Assembly: GCF_030272615.1 (NCBI RefSeq) | Contig: NC_081415.1 | Coordinates: 109,326,406-109,390,405, forward strand | From: Cryptomeria japonica | Lineage: Eukaryota; Streptophyta; Pinopsida; Cupressales; Cupressaceae | Length of the DNA stretch: 64,000 bases | Reading direction: 5' to 3' | Part shown: in pieces, positions 12,101 through 24,009 of the stretch | Position numbering within the stretch: position 1 is the first letter of the stretch | How the letters are laid out: each line of letters begins with the position of its first letter | Program-made: the position numbers and the translations under genes | The notes under the pieces: generated by a model | Database searches by the model: none | Told to the model about the DNA's origin: nothing | The model's input: only the letters and a program-made list of their open reading frames with translations

Positions 12101-14682
12101 TTAAAATCCTTCGTCAAATCTTTGAAAAAGTTCGTAAATATCACATGCGCTTGAATCCCCAAAAATGTGTTTTCGGTGTGGATAGTGGAAAACTATTAGG
12201 ATTCATAGTTTCGCATCGTGGGATTGAGGTGGACACTAAGAAAATAGATGCTATTGTCAACATGCCACCTCCTAGAAATGTGTCTCAACTTAAAAGCTTA
12301 CAAGGAAAGATTCAAGCTATTCGTAGGTTCGTATCTCAACTTGCGGATCGTACCTTTCCTTTTACTCAACTTCTTAAAAAGGATATCACTTTTCAATGGA
12401 ACGAAGATTGTCAGCAAGCATTTGAAGATTTAAAAGTGTATTTGGCTAGTCCTCCTATTCTTCAACCTGCCGAACCTTCTAAACCTTTCCTTCTGTATAC
12501 AGTTGCTTCCTCTCATGCTCTCGCAGCATTGTTGGCACAACATGATAAAGATGGTAAGGAATGTCCGGTTTATTACATAAGTTGTACCTTACTCGATTAT
12601 GAGACCCGATATTCGGCGATAGAAAGACAATGCTTGGCCTTGGTGTTTGCGACTCAGAAATTGAGACATTATCTTTTAAATTCAGGAGTCCACATCATGG
12701 TAAAGTTTGATCCTTTAAAGCATCTTTTCTCTAAAACTGATTTATCAGGACGCCTAGCTAAGTGGGTTATGATGTTAACTGAATTTGACCTTAAATTTGT
12801 TTCACAAAGAGCAATTAAAGGGCAAGCATTGACCGATCACTTAGTTGAGGCCCCTTCACCTTTCTCCTTCCCTAATTCTGAGTCTTTCCCCGATGACTTC
12901 ATTCTTTCTATAGAGAAAGATGAAACTTGGGAATTATACTTTGATGGTTCTAAGTGTCGTACGGGATCGGGGGCAGGTGTTGTTTTGATTTCTCCTACAA
13001 GGAAATCTATTCCCTTATCCTATCGTCTAAATTTCCTATGTACCAATAACATTGCTGAGTATGAGGCTCTTATAGCGGGAATAAAAGAAGCCTTAGCTCT
13101 GAACATAAAACACATACATATTTCTGGAGATTCTCAATTGATTATAAGACAAGTAACAGGATTGTATCAAGCAAAACAAGACAAATTATCACAATATAAA
13201 GATCTTGCTATCTCTTTATTACAAAAATTTGATTCCTATACCATGGAACCTGTTCCTCGAAAAGATAATCGACATGCGGATGAAATGGCATGTGTGGCTT
13301 CTCTTGTATCTTTAGAGGATCCCGTGGTGGATCTTAAATTTGTTATTCACAACCTTATTTCTCCAGCTATTGTAGATGATTCTAGCTTGGTAACATATTG
13401 TGACTTTGTAGATTCAGACGAATGGTATTCGCATATCGTAAGATATTTGACCGATGGTACCTTTCCTGATTCCGCTAATAGGAACACTAGGGCTAGAATC
13501 CGCAAGCTGACTGCTAGGTATATTATTCTTTCTAATGTCCTTTACCGAAGGGGTTATGACGGTCTCCTCCTTCGCTGTCTTAACAAATCAGAAATCCCCG
13601 TTGCTCTTGAAGAGGCACATTTAGGTGCCTATGGGGGGCATTTCGGAGGCAAATCCTTGGTTCAAAGATTGCTTCGTATGGGATACTACTGGCAAACTAT
13701 GCAGAAGGATTCTTTTTCATTTGTTAAGAAATGTCATCAATGTCAACAACATAATAATCTGATTCATGCTCCTACCCAAGAACTTCGTTCTCAAGTAGCT
13801 TCTTGGCCCTTCTCCGCATGGGGTTTGGATCTCATTGGTAAAATCTCTCCTCCTTCATCTCAAGGACACACCTTCATTATAACTGCAACAGATTACTTTA
13901 CGAAGTGGGTAGAAGCTATTCCCCTTCGCTCTACTACTGCTGAAGTGATTTGTCAATTTCTTCTAGAAAATATCATTTCTCGATTTGGGATACCTTCCAC
14001 TATAATCTCAAATAATGGGACATCATTTAAGAACAAGGACGTGAAGAAATTCCTCAAGAAGTATCATATCAAACATCGATTTTCTACACCATACTATCCT
14101 CAATCAAATGGTCAAGCCGAATCATCCAATAAGATAATTGAACAAATTCTCCGCAAAACCGTGAATAAGCATGGTAAGGATTGGAGTAATCAGCTAATCT
14201 ATGCTCTTTGGGCCTACCGAATGAGTGTACGAATTGCTACAAGAACTACTCCTTATAATCTTGTTTATGGTGCTGATGCTATTATGCCTTTAGAGTTAGA
14301 GATTCCATCACTTAGGGTTTCTCTCAAGGGTATAGTAGATGATGACTCTTATAGAGAACAATGACTTCAACAGCTTGAGATGCTTGATGAACAACATATA
14401 AACACTCTTGAGCATATTCAAGTGTATCACAAAACTCTACAACGAAGCTATAATGATAAGGTTATTCAACATTCCTTCTCAGTAGGTGACTTAATCCTCT
14501 ATGAGAATTAGCGCAATGTGAATGCCTTACCTACAGAAAAGGGAAAATTTAGTCCTAATTGGCTTGGACCATACATCATTATTGAAGATTATGGATCAGG
14601 TGCTTACAAAACAGTGGATGTAGATGGTACGCCTCTTAAAGAACCTATAAATGCTATGCACTTGCGTAGATATTATGCTTAA
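9136..14682 (+). pseudogene. E2 polyprotein: N-terminal region, PR, G-patch, RT, RNase H, second RNase H, IN
   Basis: One frame from ATG 9136 (MSDFYLQ; E3 shows the same start) to TAA 14680-14682, 1849 codons, with no frameshift and four internal stops: TAG 9787, TGA 11770, TGA 14362, TAG 14509. Order: Ser/Pro-rich N-terminus with KPxxxVQG repeats and no visible capsid or zinc knuckle; protease with LVDNGSG (Asp codon 10174); G-patch (about 10920-11090, GYHGKGCG then GLGYNP); RT (about 11440-12230) with YVDD near 12055; RNase H (about 12410-12830); second RNase H (about 12925-13320, YFDGSKCRTGSGAG); integrase (about 13590-14290) with CHQC, LDLIG and QAESSNK. The second integrase Asp is Asn (ISNNGTSF near 14010), so integrase would be inactive. 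Each stop fits a C-to-T change in CAG, CAA or CGA. Confidence 0.93.
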
Positions 14683-15200
14683 TTCTTCATTCCTTATCTA
14701 TCTTCTGTTCAATTCTTCAACATTGGGTAATATGTTAGTACCTCCTAATTAGAGCAAAATAGAATTAAATGTTATGGTGTTTAATCTATATTGCTTCGTT
14801 CTTGACAAGCGTGTTTCTCTACTTTATGGTTTGTCTTGAATTCATTTTATGTAAATTGTAAAAGATTTACGTTTCCATTACGCTAGCATATTATACAACG
14901 TCTTATGTGTTAAGTAGGATCGTATCATGTTGTGTTTAAGTTCAAAATTAAATCACATTAGTTATATGATTCTTAGACTTAATGCATATTTCTTCCCTAT
15001 CATCAATGTAGTACTTGATTAAATATTTTAATTAGGTCACACATGTATCAATTTAATCATGGAGCATTGAGAAATCAATCACATGGAAATTAAATCCTGA
15101 ACATACATGTACATCTACCAAATGTATTAGATTTAATCAAAACAAAATATACATTGTTTTAAGCATTAAAGATAACACATTTGAGACAAAAGAGAAGCAA

Positions 15201-15251
<51 letters not shown>

Positions 15252-15449
15252 GATCGTATACAAAGATAGGTCACTATACATCCAAAATGTGACCTATCCT
15301 ACATCATAAAATCATCTACTATCCCTAGGACTGGTGGCTGGAGAGTGTCGACTAGATGCTCCCTCCTGATCCGGCCATGCAGGTGGACCCATAGGTGTGT
15401 AGCGCGATATCGACCGCGAGTGACTCCGAGAGGAACTCCTACGATCCCT
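14683..15449 (+). other. E2 3' untranslated spacer
   Basis: No coding frame. AT-rich DNA between the polyprotein stop and the antisense gene, containing a long (TA)n run at 15202-15248. The last 150 bases become more GC-rich toward the antisense gene. Confidence 0.6.
15202..15248. repeat. (TA)n microsatellite
   Basis: About 23 uninterrupted TA units, seen directly. Confidence 0.95.
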
Positions 15450-17857
15450 ATCCATAAGGATTGCGCGATAGGAAGAAGCCTTGGCTTGAGCAGCTGCTAG
15501 ATCTCGCCGCGCCCGCTGAAGGTCCTCTGATAGGACTCTCTCTCTCCCTCCATATGTCTACCTGTACTCGGAATGGGGAGAACAAGTCCTCATGCCGACC
15601 CGTGTTTCCTTGAGGCCTATAAGCAATCTGTGAGGAACTCAGGATTTGTGCCATCGTGGAAATATCTATCACTGCTTGCTGAATCAGAGAATGCCACTCC
15701 TGCACATTAGCTATAGCAGTAGAACAGATTTTTGTTAGTACCATTCTACATCATCAAAAACATTAATCAATCAATATAAACCTACTATACCTGGATCTCC
15801 CTCATGCCAGTAGGGATCATGATACGGTAGCATCTGTGACTGGGATATACTAGGCTCCCCTCACTCGACTAATTTGTGCATGATGGGTGTAGGCTAGATA
15901 GTACTAGGAATAGGTCTCCGTATCACCTCGTGTTCCCCCTTTTGGGGAATAAGAGGAGGATCCAGAGCTATGGTATCATCTCCCGAATGGTGGGGAGCTG
16001 CATCTGACCCCTCCTCATCATCTCTATCCTCCTCCTCGTCATCCTCCTCGTCATCCTCATCCTCATCCTCGTCCGCATCCTCATCTGCATCCTCCTCATC
16101 CTCATCTCTATCCGTGTCCTCCTCCTCCTCCTCCTCGGCACTAGGCTGATCTCCTATGGGTGGATCAGGATCTCCTACCTCCTCATGACCCTCTCCCTCC
16201 TTTGGCTCCTCTGACCTGGATCCCTGGTCCTCATCTCGGTCTCCATGTCTCCATGGGCCAGGATGGCCTGTTGGGTGATCTGGTGGAAAGATAGGCCCTA
16301 GGTATGATCTCATAAACCATGAGACATACCTGCGCTGTGCTCCAGGCTCTGCAGAGTAATCAGTGACTACATCCTAATCAAATCCCTCTATATCTGTAGT
16401 CTCGATGTCATCTATCGTCGGTCTCGCTACTGCTCTAGGTCTGGGACGGACTCGTGAGTGTCGAGTATAGATGGGCACATCGGCTGGAACACACTGCTCT
16501 AGCCCAAACTGCCTCTGTACTCGGTCGAAGTAGAATGGGACTATGATATGTGAATATCATCCCTGCAGTAGGTGGTTCCTCTGTAAGCATGCTAACTGTC
16601 TCTCCATCCCATCCCATCTGTGCACCCGCAGATAGGGTCTCCATATGGTCACCTCGGCTGTCAGTCTATCAAAAATCACTCTCCAATATAACAGATCTCC
16701 AAATCTCCACTCGCTGGTAAGTGGATAAGCAAACACCCTAGGTCGCTCGCTCGCCATACTCAGCGGAAAGCCGACAGGCCTGGTGCACATGAAGTGCTCA
16801 AATACCCACACCTACAGAAGTGTGCATGTCATCAAGCTGCAACCTTGCCCAAACACATACTCCTCAAGGTCGTGATAGAGATGTGCAAGCATACTCTGAC
16901 CCCAAGCATACACCCTCCTGTGTCTCTCCATAGCTCTGATGCACCATGTGAGACCCCCATGCATATGCGTACCTCGCCCATTAGGGCAGATGGCTAGTGC
17001 TATGATGGCGATCATAAGGCATCTCATAAGGGGCACCTCTCTTGTAGGTTGTAAGAGCCAGCTGACCATGATGCGACCTCTCGTCTCGCTCGGCATGACT
17101 CTCCCTATGCAATATACCTGCTCTCTCTGATGGTCCTCCGCTGATCGATCGGTCACGTATGTAACAGTAGCTCCTCTGATAGGAAGATGAAGTATATGGT
17201 ACACATCCTCAAGTGTAACCGTCAACTCCCCTACTGGAAGATGAAATGTGCATGTGTCAGGATCCCATCGCTCCATCAGTGCCATCAGCATCACAGGATG
17301 GAACCGAATGGCTGGCATGAGGATCGCATACCATAATCCCACAATCGACAATGTGTCTCTCTCTGCCCGAGTCAGCCGCAGAATCTGATCTCGCAAGCTG
17401 CAAAGAATCTGTCCCGTCGTATGCTCTCTCATGTATGGGAGACCCTGCAACACAAAAACATAACTGTAATCAGTACTCAATCATCAAAATCACTCATGCA
17501 AACTGTCGAACATCGTATGCTAACCTTGAAATCCCTCGCCAAGCCTTGATTGGGGACCATGGTGCCCTGTCAGGGACCATGGCGCCCTGATAGGGACCAT
17601 GGTGCCCTGTCAGGGTCCATGGCGCCCTATCAGGGACCATGGCGCCCTGAGGGGACCAGGGCTCCCCACAGGGACCATGGTGCCCTGGGTGGGCCCCGGG
17701 TCAGACTTCAGGGCCCGCAAACGACCACAGAAAGTCAAAATGAGAAAAATCAAAAGTCAACGCTCAGTCAACTCACCTCGTCCAGTGGCTCGTCGTCGAT
17801 CACGGCCTGGCGTAGGATCTCAATCCTCGTGGGACGCTCCGGTCATCGTGAAGGCAT
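15448..17857 (-). pseudogene. Antisense plant mobile domain (PMD) gene inside E2, spliced, with nonsense mutations
   Basis: On the minus strand, 17446-15894 reads GLPYMREH..., then ERWDPDTCTFHLPVGELT, WVFEHFMCTRP and VPFYFDRVQRQFG. This is the signature of the plant mobile domain seen in MAIN/MAIL-type proteins and in transposons. A highly acidic Asp/Glu tail follows (about 16150-16000). One frame is kept throughout but carries three stops: TAG 16812-16814, TGA near 16557, TAG near 16375. The domain is preceded by a good acceptor (TTTTTGTGTTGCAG, exon from 17446). An upstream ATG segment (17857-17777) ends at a GTGAGT donor but has a TGA at its fifth codon. A final segment (15744-15448, 98 codons) would need a further splice near 15790-15740. 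Exon joins are inference; the PMD call is firm. PMD proteins act in gene and transposon silencing in Arabidopsis; the role of element-borne copies is unknown to me. Confidence 0.8.
17553..17700. repeat. 20-bp tandem repeat with GGGACCATGGCGCCCTG core
   Basis: About seven units at near-20-bp spacing (17553, 17573, 17593, 17613, 17633, about 17653, 17671), alternating GGTGCC and GGCGCC. It lies in the putative first intron or leader of the antisense PMD gene. The core is related to the minisatellite inside the LTRs of E2 and E3. Confidence 0.9.
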
Positions 17858-17879
17858 GATGATGGCTATGTGGGCTCCG

Positions 17880-18425
17880 CTGCAATGAACAGTATTCTGA
17901 AATCAACAAAGTGACAAATGCGAATGTCACTTTCAAAGTATATACTTTCATTTCTTTATCTTTTACTTTCGAAACCCTAATTTTCCTTTATCACTCATTT
18001 CATCATAACTTGAGTTTGGGAGATGCGATTCTCGAGCTGTTTGTTGCGTAGGAATCGTATTTTCATTCCCCTACTCTCAGGATGTTCCAAAAAGTGCTCT
18101 GATGAAGCCTATTCAGTGAACACCCCTCATCAATAATCTCTTACACAATTTGTCATAAGTAAACATGCTACCCTATTTCACCTCCCTAATAAGCAAGTCG
18201 AAACAGGGGGGGGCATATAGCTACTCACAAATTTCATCACTTTCCTTAGTAAGCATTAGGTGATTTTGTGATCTAACGTGTGTTTTGTAGGGTGCGGTTC
18301 CTAACTGTGTACTGCAGATACCGCTGGGGGCTTCGTCCGACAACTTATGGATATATCCTTTTTCAAATGATGTTTACTTTTCTGTACTTTAGCTTGCATA
18401 TGCACGTAGTACTCATATGACCGCT
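17880..18425 (+). other. E2 3' leader to the right LTR
   Basis: Non-coding. The stretch from about 18190 to 18440 is also present, reversed, at 50804-51050 in E3, so it belongs to the element. It contains a G-run near 18207-18214. Confidence 0.7.
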
Positions 18426-18440
18426 AAAGTGGGGGCTAAA
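18426..18440 (+). promoter_or_regulatory. E2 polypurine tract
   Basis: AAAGTGGGGGCTAAA directly abuts the right LTR. E3 has the identical tract at the matching place (50804-50818, reversed). Confidence 0.75.
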
Positions 18441-20109
18441 TGTAGCGTCATAAATTGTACGCACTTGCTAGGGTGGTACAATTTCACACCTAGTTTAGCA
18501 CCCGCCTTAGTGCATTTTACATTTTGCATTGCATTTCTCCGTTAGTAGTTAATTAATCAAATTAATTAGGTCTAAGGTCCTATTTCATCGTCCTCTACAT
18601 CATAAAGTTGGGCCCTTTCGTTAAAGCCTGCCCTCTTCATTTTATTCCTCCTATACATCACTCAATCAAAAACCCTAATTAAGTCCTATTTCAAACTTGG
18701 GGGCTTGGTTTCAGGGGTCAAAACATCTCGAAATCACCTGTAACTTCGGGATTCTCTCTAAAATCATCATATTCGATAGCCCTGAAAATTTGGTGAAAAG
18801 TTGTCGGGACCGTGGCGCCCGGAGTGCATATGGTCCCGGACATTTTTCTTGAATTTTTAGGAGCACAATCCAATCATAAAATAAAGCTTAACCCCAAGAA
18901 ATTGGTAGGAAATTCAATCTCTAGGTCGGCCAAAAGATGAAATTACGATCTAGGGTTTCCTACATAAGAGCTCTCTTTCTTCATTTGAAAGGATTCGATT
19001 TTTGTTTTCAGGAACCTCATATGCAGCGAAAGAGCAGATCTTTGAAGACTTCAACAACATTCAACATCCCTCTATCAAGCATTTATCAATTTCATTCATC
19101 CATTTAGGGCTTGGAAGACATTGAAGAACAATAGGAGATTACCGACTGAAGATTGGCTTGTACTCCTCCCTTGAGGGTTGGGTATGATTTCATGTTGTTT
19201 TCATGTCTTTGCATAAGATTCAATATATCCTTTATTCATGCTTTAGATCACTTTGCATCTTGATTTAGAGCATTTACATTATCATTTACAAGCAATTAGG
19301 GTTTACTTTCTAGGTTGCTCTAGTTTGCTTTCTTGCATTTTAGGACCTTGCACACACACTAGGTCTGCACACACAATACATTTTACAATACAACTTGGCT
19401 ATTTGTGGAGGTGGAAATCACCGAAGCAGGGGTTTGACTAAGGCAAAACCCTATATAACCGCCCATACCATTTTCAGATATAAGTGCTGGTTTCAAGACT
19501 CGGACGACGCCGCAGGTGACAGATCCGGGAAAAGCTGGTCGAGACAGCACTCCACATCAAACTACAAAGAAAAAGACCTGGACAGGGGCGCTGGGCGCCC
19601 TGGTCTTGCCAGGATAGGGGCGCTGGGCGCCCTGGTCCCTAGGACAGAGGCGCTGGGCACCCTGGTCCTCCGGACAGACAGCATTTTTCGACATTTCCGA
19701 CAATTTTCCAGAGTGTAAAACAACAGTTTCAGGTGCAGTTTTCGGGACAAAATCAGGACAGTGGCGCCCGCGCCCCCATCTCGAACATTTTCAATCAGAT
19801 TTTGACTCTGGGTACGCATCTGCATTCTTGTTTTGTCCTTGTGTTTACAGCTGTTCATTGTTTAATCTCAATTCTGCAATCTTGTTATTAGTTCATACTT
19901 GCATTTTGGGATTAGGGCTTGAACTTGCATTATTTGATCTTCCAATTTCAACAAAGGAATAGAAATCCTAATAGGTAGCCCGTGGCTCTCTCTCTCACAA
20001 GAAGAAGTAGCCAATTGTGTGATACCTCTAGGCTCTTTCGTATTCCGTAATGTGTGTCAAAAGGTAGGATTAGGGCATGTTAACCTAGTCTCGCTTTTTC
20101 CCCTACACA
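18441..20109 (+). repeat. E2 3' LTR
   Basis: Starts TGTAGCGTCA and ends CCTACACA, followed at once by the AGTAT duplication (20110-20114). It matches the left LTR at about 96-97% over the part I compared by eye. The three-unit GC-rich minisatellite is at 19581-19679. Confidence 0.95.
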
Positions 20110-20448
20110 AGTATGTCAGGTGTTTTTCCTTGTTGGTTTGATAGCATAACTAGAATAGCCTCTAATTATAGGATAGGACATAAAATGATGTAATGTCTAG
20201 GTTTGGTTTTAAGTTTTGACCGCATTTTGATATATATATGTGGGTATTGTCAATAAGTAGTCTAGGGAACTTTATTAGGCTCTCCCCATTTTCATCTTTT
20301 TGTATCTAAGTTTGAAAGAAAAACATCTATTCAAGACATACAAGGTTCTCTTAGTTCTAGGTTTTATGGACAAATTTTGTAAATTTTTGTTATTATCAAT
20401 ATAATGGGAGTTGGCCCAATCCAGCTATATGCTTACCCAAAAAAAGGT
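20110..20448 (+). pseudogene. Unrecognised coding relic, right part with A-rich 3' end
   Basis: Begins with the right copy of the E2 duplication. Its first about 97 bases continue the frame broken at 7300, to a TAA near 20206. The rest looks like a 3' untranslated region ending in a short A-run (20440-20446) after GGAGTTGGCCCAATCCAGC. Such an end is compatible with a LINE or another retro-copied transcript, but the A-run is only 7 bases and I cannot decide. Confidence 0.4.
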
Positions 20449-21479
20449 CTTAATCTAATAATTAATCATTAAATTTAAGATTGATTTTATTATTATAATT
20501 ACACACATTTTCAATATTATATTTAGTGAAGTGAGAGTTAAAAAATTGATATTACAAAAATATAATTAAAATAATACAATTTGAAAATAACCATAATTCA
20601 AAATTATAATAATTAAGAATTAAAATAATATTTTTACTACAATACTATAAAAGTTATGTGACACTTGTTAAAAATCAATCTACTCCTTCTCCAATTTTAT
20701 AGTTAAGGGCCACCCCTATCCGTCATATGAATATTCCATGATGGTTTAGTCATTTCAATGCCTTTTCATTTGACGTTTTAAGAAAAATATTAACTGTGAA
20801 AAAATATAAATGGAGAAGATTGAAATACAATTAAGAAATGAAAATTATTGTCCTCTCTTTATTTATTTCACATATATGATATATATATATATATAAAAAG
20901 AATATAAACAATTTAAAAACAATGATAAATTAGTAATATATGCAAAATCTTAAATTTAGTAAGTTTCTAAATTTATGAGATAAAAATTATATTCTATTTT
21001 AACAATTATATTCTATTGTTTCAATTATAACAAGTTTTTAAGTTTATTTGAAAAAATAAAAATATCCTAAAAATTTATATTAAAATATTATAAAATTAGA
21101 AACAACTATATCTTTCCATTTCAAAATATTCTAAATAAATTTATATTTTTATAATAAATATTTTAAACTAATATATATGAATATTATAATATTATATATT
21201 ACTTACTATATATAATTTTTTAGGGTTTATTAAAAATTTTAAGTGTCATATATACGATTTAGAAAAAGCTAACATGGGGTTTTAGAAAAAACTAACATGT
21301 CAATGCATAGGGTCCCATAATTTTTTAAGTTGTCATCTATATGCATAACTCTACAATGGCACCACCATTCTTATCCATTAAAGAAGAAAAAAGAAAAAAC
21401 AAAGGATAAAGTTGCTATATAAATGACAACTTTAAATGAGAACTTTCTTTTACTTAGAGTGCTTAAATACTTTTTTTTT

Positions 21480-23840
21480 TTTGTTTTAATTATTTTACTA
21501 ATTGTTTAGAAGGTAGATTTTTTGTTTTATTTATTTTTTGATTGGTAAAGGGCTCAAGTTGAGATTTTGCCTGTTTTATGCATACATGGATAGGGGTTCA
21601 TCTTACTTCTAAATGAGTTACATGGGTCCAATAGAGATAACTTTAATTGTGTTTTAAAAAATTGATATTTATCAACATAATTTACATTAAAACCTCTTAA
21701 TAATCTATTGAAAAAACCATGTAAATTTTACAAATAAATTATTAAATAATATATTTTATAATAAATTTGAGTAACAAACAATTATTTATTATTATAATAT
21801 CTAAAATTTTATAAAAAATCAACATAATAATTCTTTTATTTTTCATGACACCCAAAACCTTATAATCAATTCACCTCAAAAATCAATCCATCTTAAAAGC
21901 ATATACACATTTTATCCACAAATTTATAATAGAATTTAAATAATAAAAAAATATTATTTAAAATATCTAAAATTTAATATTTGAAATACCCAAAACCTTA
22001 TATAACAAACAATGTGTCAAGAGTTTACTTTTAGATATATTATGTTCATTAATTAAAAATAATAATAATAGAAAGAATCTATCAACCCTTATACTTCCAC
22101 CCCCCACACACACACATATATTTATATATATATAAAAGGGATATACAATAGTTAATTGATTTTATTATGTATGTTTAAAAAAATATTAATATTTATATAT
22201 ATATTTTTACAAGATTAATAAAATATGAAAAAAAAAATATATTTTTTAAATATAAAGAAATCTTTAAAAAAATCTTAAATTCTATCATGCTTATAAATTT
22301 AACACTAAATTTTTTCATCAAATCTCAACTTTATAAATAAAAAAAGTGAATGCAATAGTATTGTGTACCTTCAAGTACAAATAATTATTATCTCTTTCCT
22401 TTAAGTACAAACAATTATTATGTCTTTCCTTTTGTTGAAATAGTTTATTTTTTTAAATTATTTTGTTGATTGTTTAGAAGACAGATTTTGTTATCTTATT
22501 TTTATGAGATTTGTGGTATCTTTATTTTGATGTTTTAGCTAGATTAAATAAGACTACTTTCTTTACTTTGATTTTTTTTTAAAATTTGATATCTATCAAC
22601 ATAATTTACATCAAACTTCTTATTAATCTATTGAAAAAACCATATAAATTTTATCTATAAATTATAAAATCCTAAATTGAGATGACATCCATTTTAGAAA
22701 GGCCTTGAATGACACATAATCCATTCATATTAAAAGCCTCTACATATTTTATCCACAAATTTATACCTATTTTTGTTATTATCAATATTTATTATTATCT
22801 AAAACTTTATTTTAAAAAAATAATAATAATTTTTTAATTTTTCATGACACCCAAAACCCTATAATAAATTCACCTCAAAAATCAATCCATCTTAAAAATC
22901 TATACACATTTTATCCACAAATTTATAATTATTTTATTATTATAATAAAATTCAAATAATAAAAAATTATTATTCAAAATATCTAAATTCTATATTTGAA
23001 ATACCCAAAAACCCTATATAACAAACAATGTGCCAATAGTTTATTTAAAAAATGATATAAAGAATTATCAACCCTTATCTTGTCAATCTTTATACAAGTT
23101 CATTGATTTTATTACTTATATTTAAAAAACAATATTAATATTTATATATATTTTTACAATAAAAGAAAAAATTATTTAAAATAGACATTTGTTTTTTAAA
23201 TATAAAGAATTCTTTAAAAAGTCTATCATTCCTATTTTCATTACATAGGTCAAGTAATAAATTATTGTTTAAATAGTAAATTTCTAAATTATTTTGTTGA
23301 TCGTTTAGAAGGCAAATTTTTTATTTTATTTTTATGAGATTTGTAATATCTTAGCTACATTAGATAATGATTACTTTATCTACTTTAGTTTTATTTTTTA
23401 AAATTTGATATCTATCAACATAATTTACATCAAACTTCTTAATAATCTATTTAAAAAACCATGTAAATTTTATCTATAAATTATAAAATACTATATTTTA
23501 TAATAAAATTTAAATAACAAACAAAAGTTTATTATTTAGAATATCTAAAACTTTGTACAAACAAATAATCCTAAATAGAGATGACATCCATTATAGAAAG
23601 GTCTTAAATGACACATAATCCATCCATATTAAAAGCATATACATAATTTATTCACAAATTTATACCTATTTAAATTTTATAATAAAATTCAAATAATAAA
23701 AAATATTTATTATTTCAAAATATCTAAAATTTAATATTTGATATACCCAAAACCCTCTATAACAAACAATGTACGTAAGAATTTACTTTTAGATATATTT
23801 TATTTATAATATTATTTGAAAAATGATATAAAGAATTGTC
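21480..23840. repeat. Diverged long tandem repeat, three copies
   Basis: Three blocks (about 21480-22050, 22440-23050, 23275-23830) share landmarks in the same order: TTGTTTAGAAG; ATCAACATAATTTACAT; AATAATCTATT or a variant; ATTTTATCCACAAATTTATA; a CCCAAAACC-like stretch; and ATAACAAACAATGT. Period is roughly 830-950 bp. Copies 2 and 3 share a GATGACATCCATT segment that copy 1 lacks. No coding content. Confidence 0.75.
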
Positions 23841-23928
23841 AACCCCCATGTTAATATCTTACCTTATATATATATATACACACACTGTCACACACACTTG
23901 CACATGACCACCCATTCTATATTCCAAT

Positions 23929-24009
23929 AACCTAGTAAATGACAAATTTAGTATTAACCTAGTAAATGACAAATTTAGTATTAACCTAGTAAATGACAAA
24001 TTTAGTATT
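23929..24009. repeat. 27-bp tandem repeat, three perfect copies
   Basis: The 27-base unit beginning AACCTAGTAAATGAC occurs at 23929, 23956 and 23983 without mismatch. Confidence 0.97.

Larger units (their letters stand above)
7301..20109 (+). mobile_element. E2: full-length Tat-type Ty3/gypsy retrotransposon
   Basis: A complete 12.8-kb element. It has LTRs of 1670 and 1669 bp that start TGTAGC and end TACACA, a primer-binding site directly after the left LTR, a purine-rich tract before the right LTR, and a perfect AGTAT duplication. Its polyprotein has protease, RT, RNase H, a second RNase H-like domain and integrase. The double RNase H is the hallmark of the Tat branch. A long 3' untranslated region carries an antisense plant-mobile-domain gene, a feature reported for some Tat elements. 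By eye I count about 17 differences in the first 480 bp of the two LTRs, so the insertion is moderately old. In-frame stops and a mutated integrase make it inactive. Confidence 0.95.

Noticed and set aside
16790-16815. TTCTGTAG before GTGTGG as a further 3' splice site in the antisense PMD gene
   Set aside because: The PMD reading is continuous on both sides in the same frame, so a CAG-to-TAG stop is simpler than an intron.
17550-17888. Plus-strand frames over the 20-bp array
   Set aside because: They are repeat-generated frames opposite the PMD gene without protein-like features.
18099-18125. CTGATGA sequence as a hammerhead ribozyme core
   Set aside because: The GAAA box and the three-helix arrangement are missing, so it is not a retrozyme.
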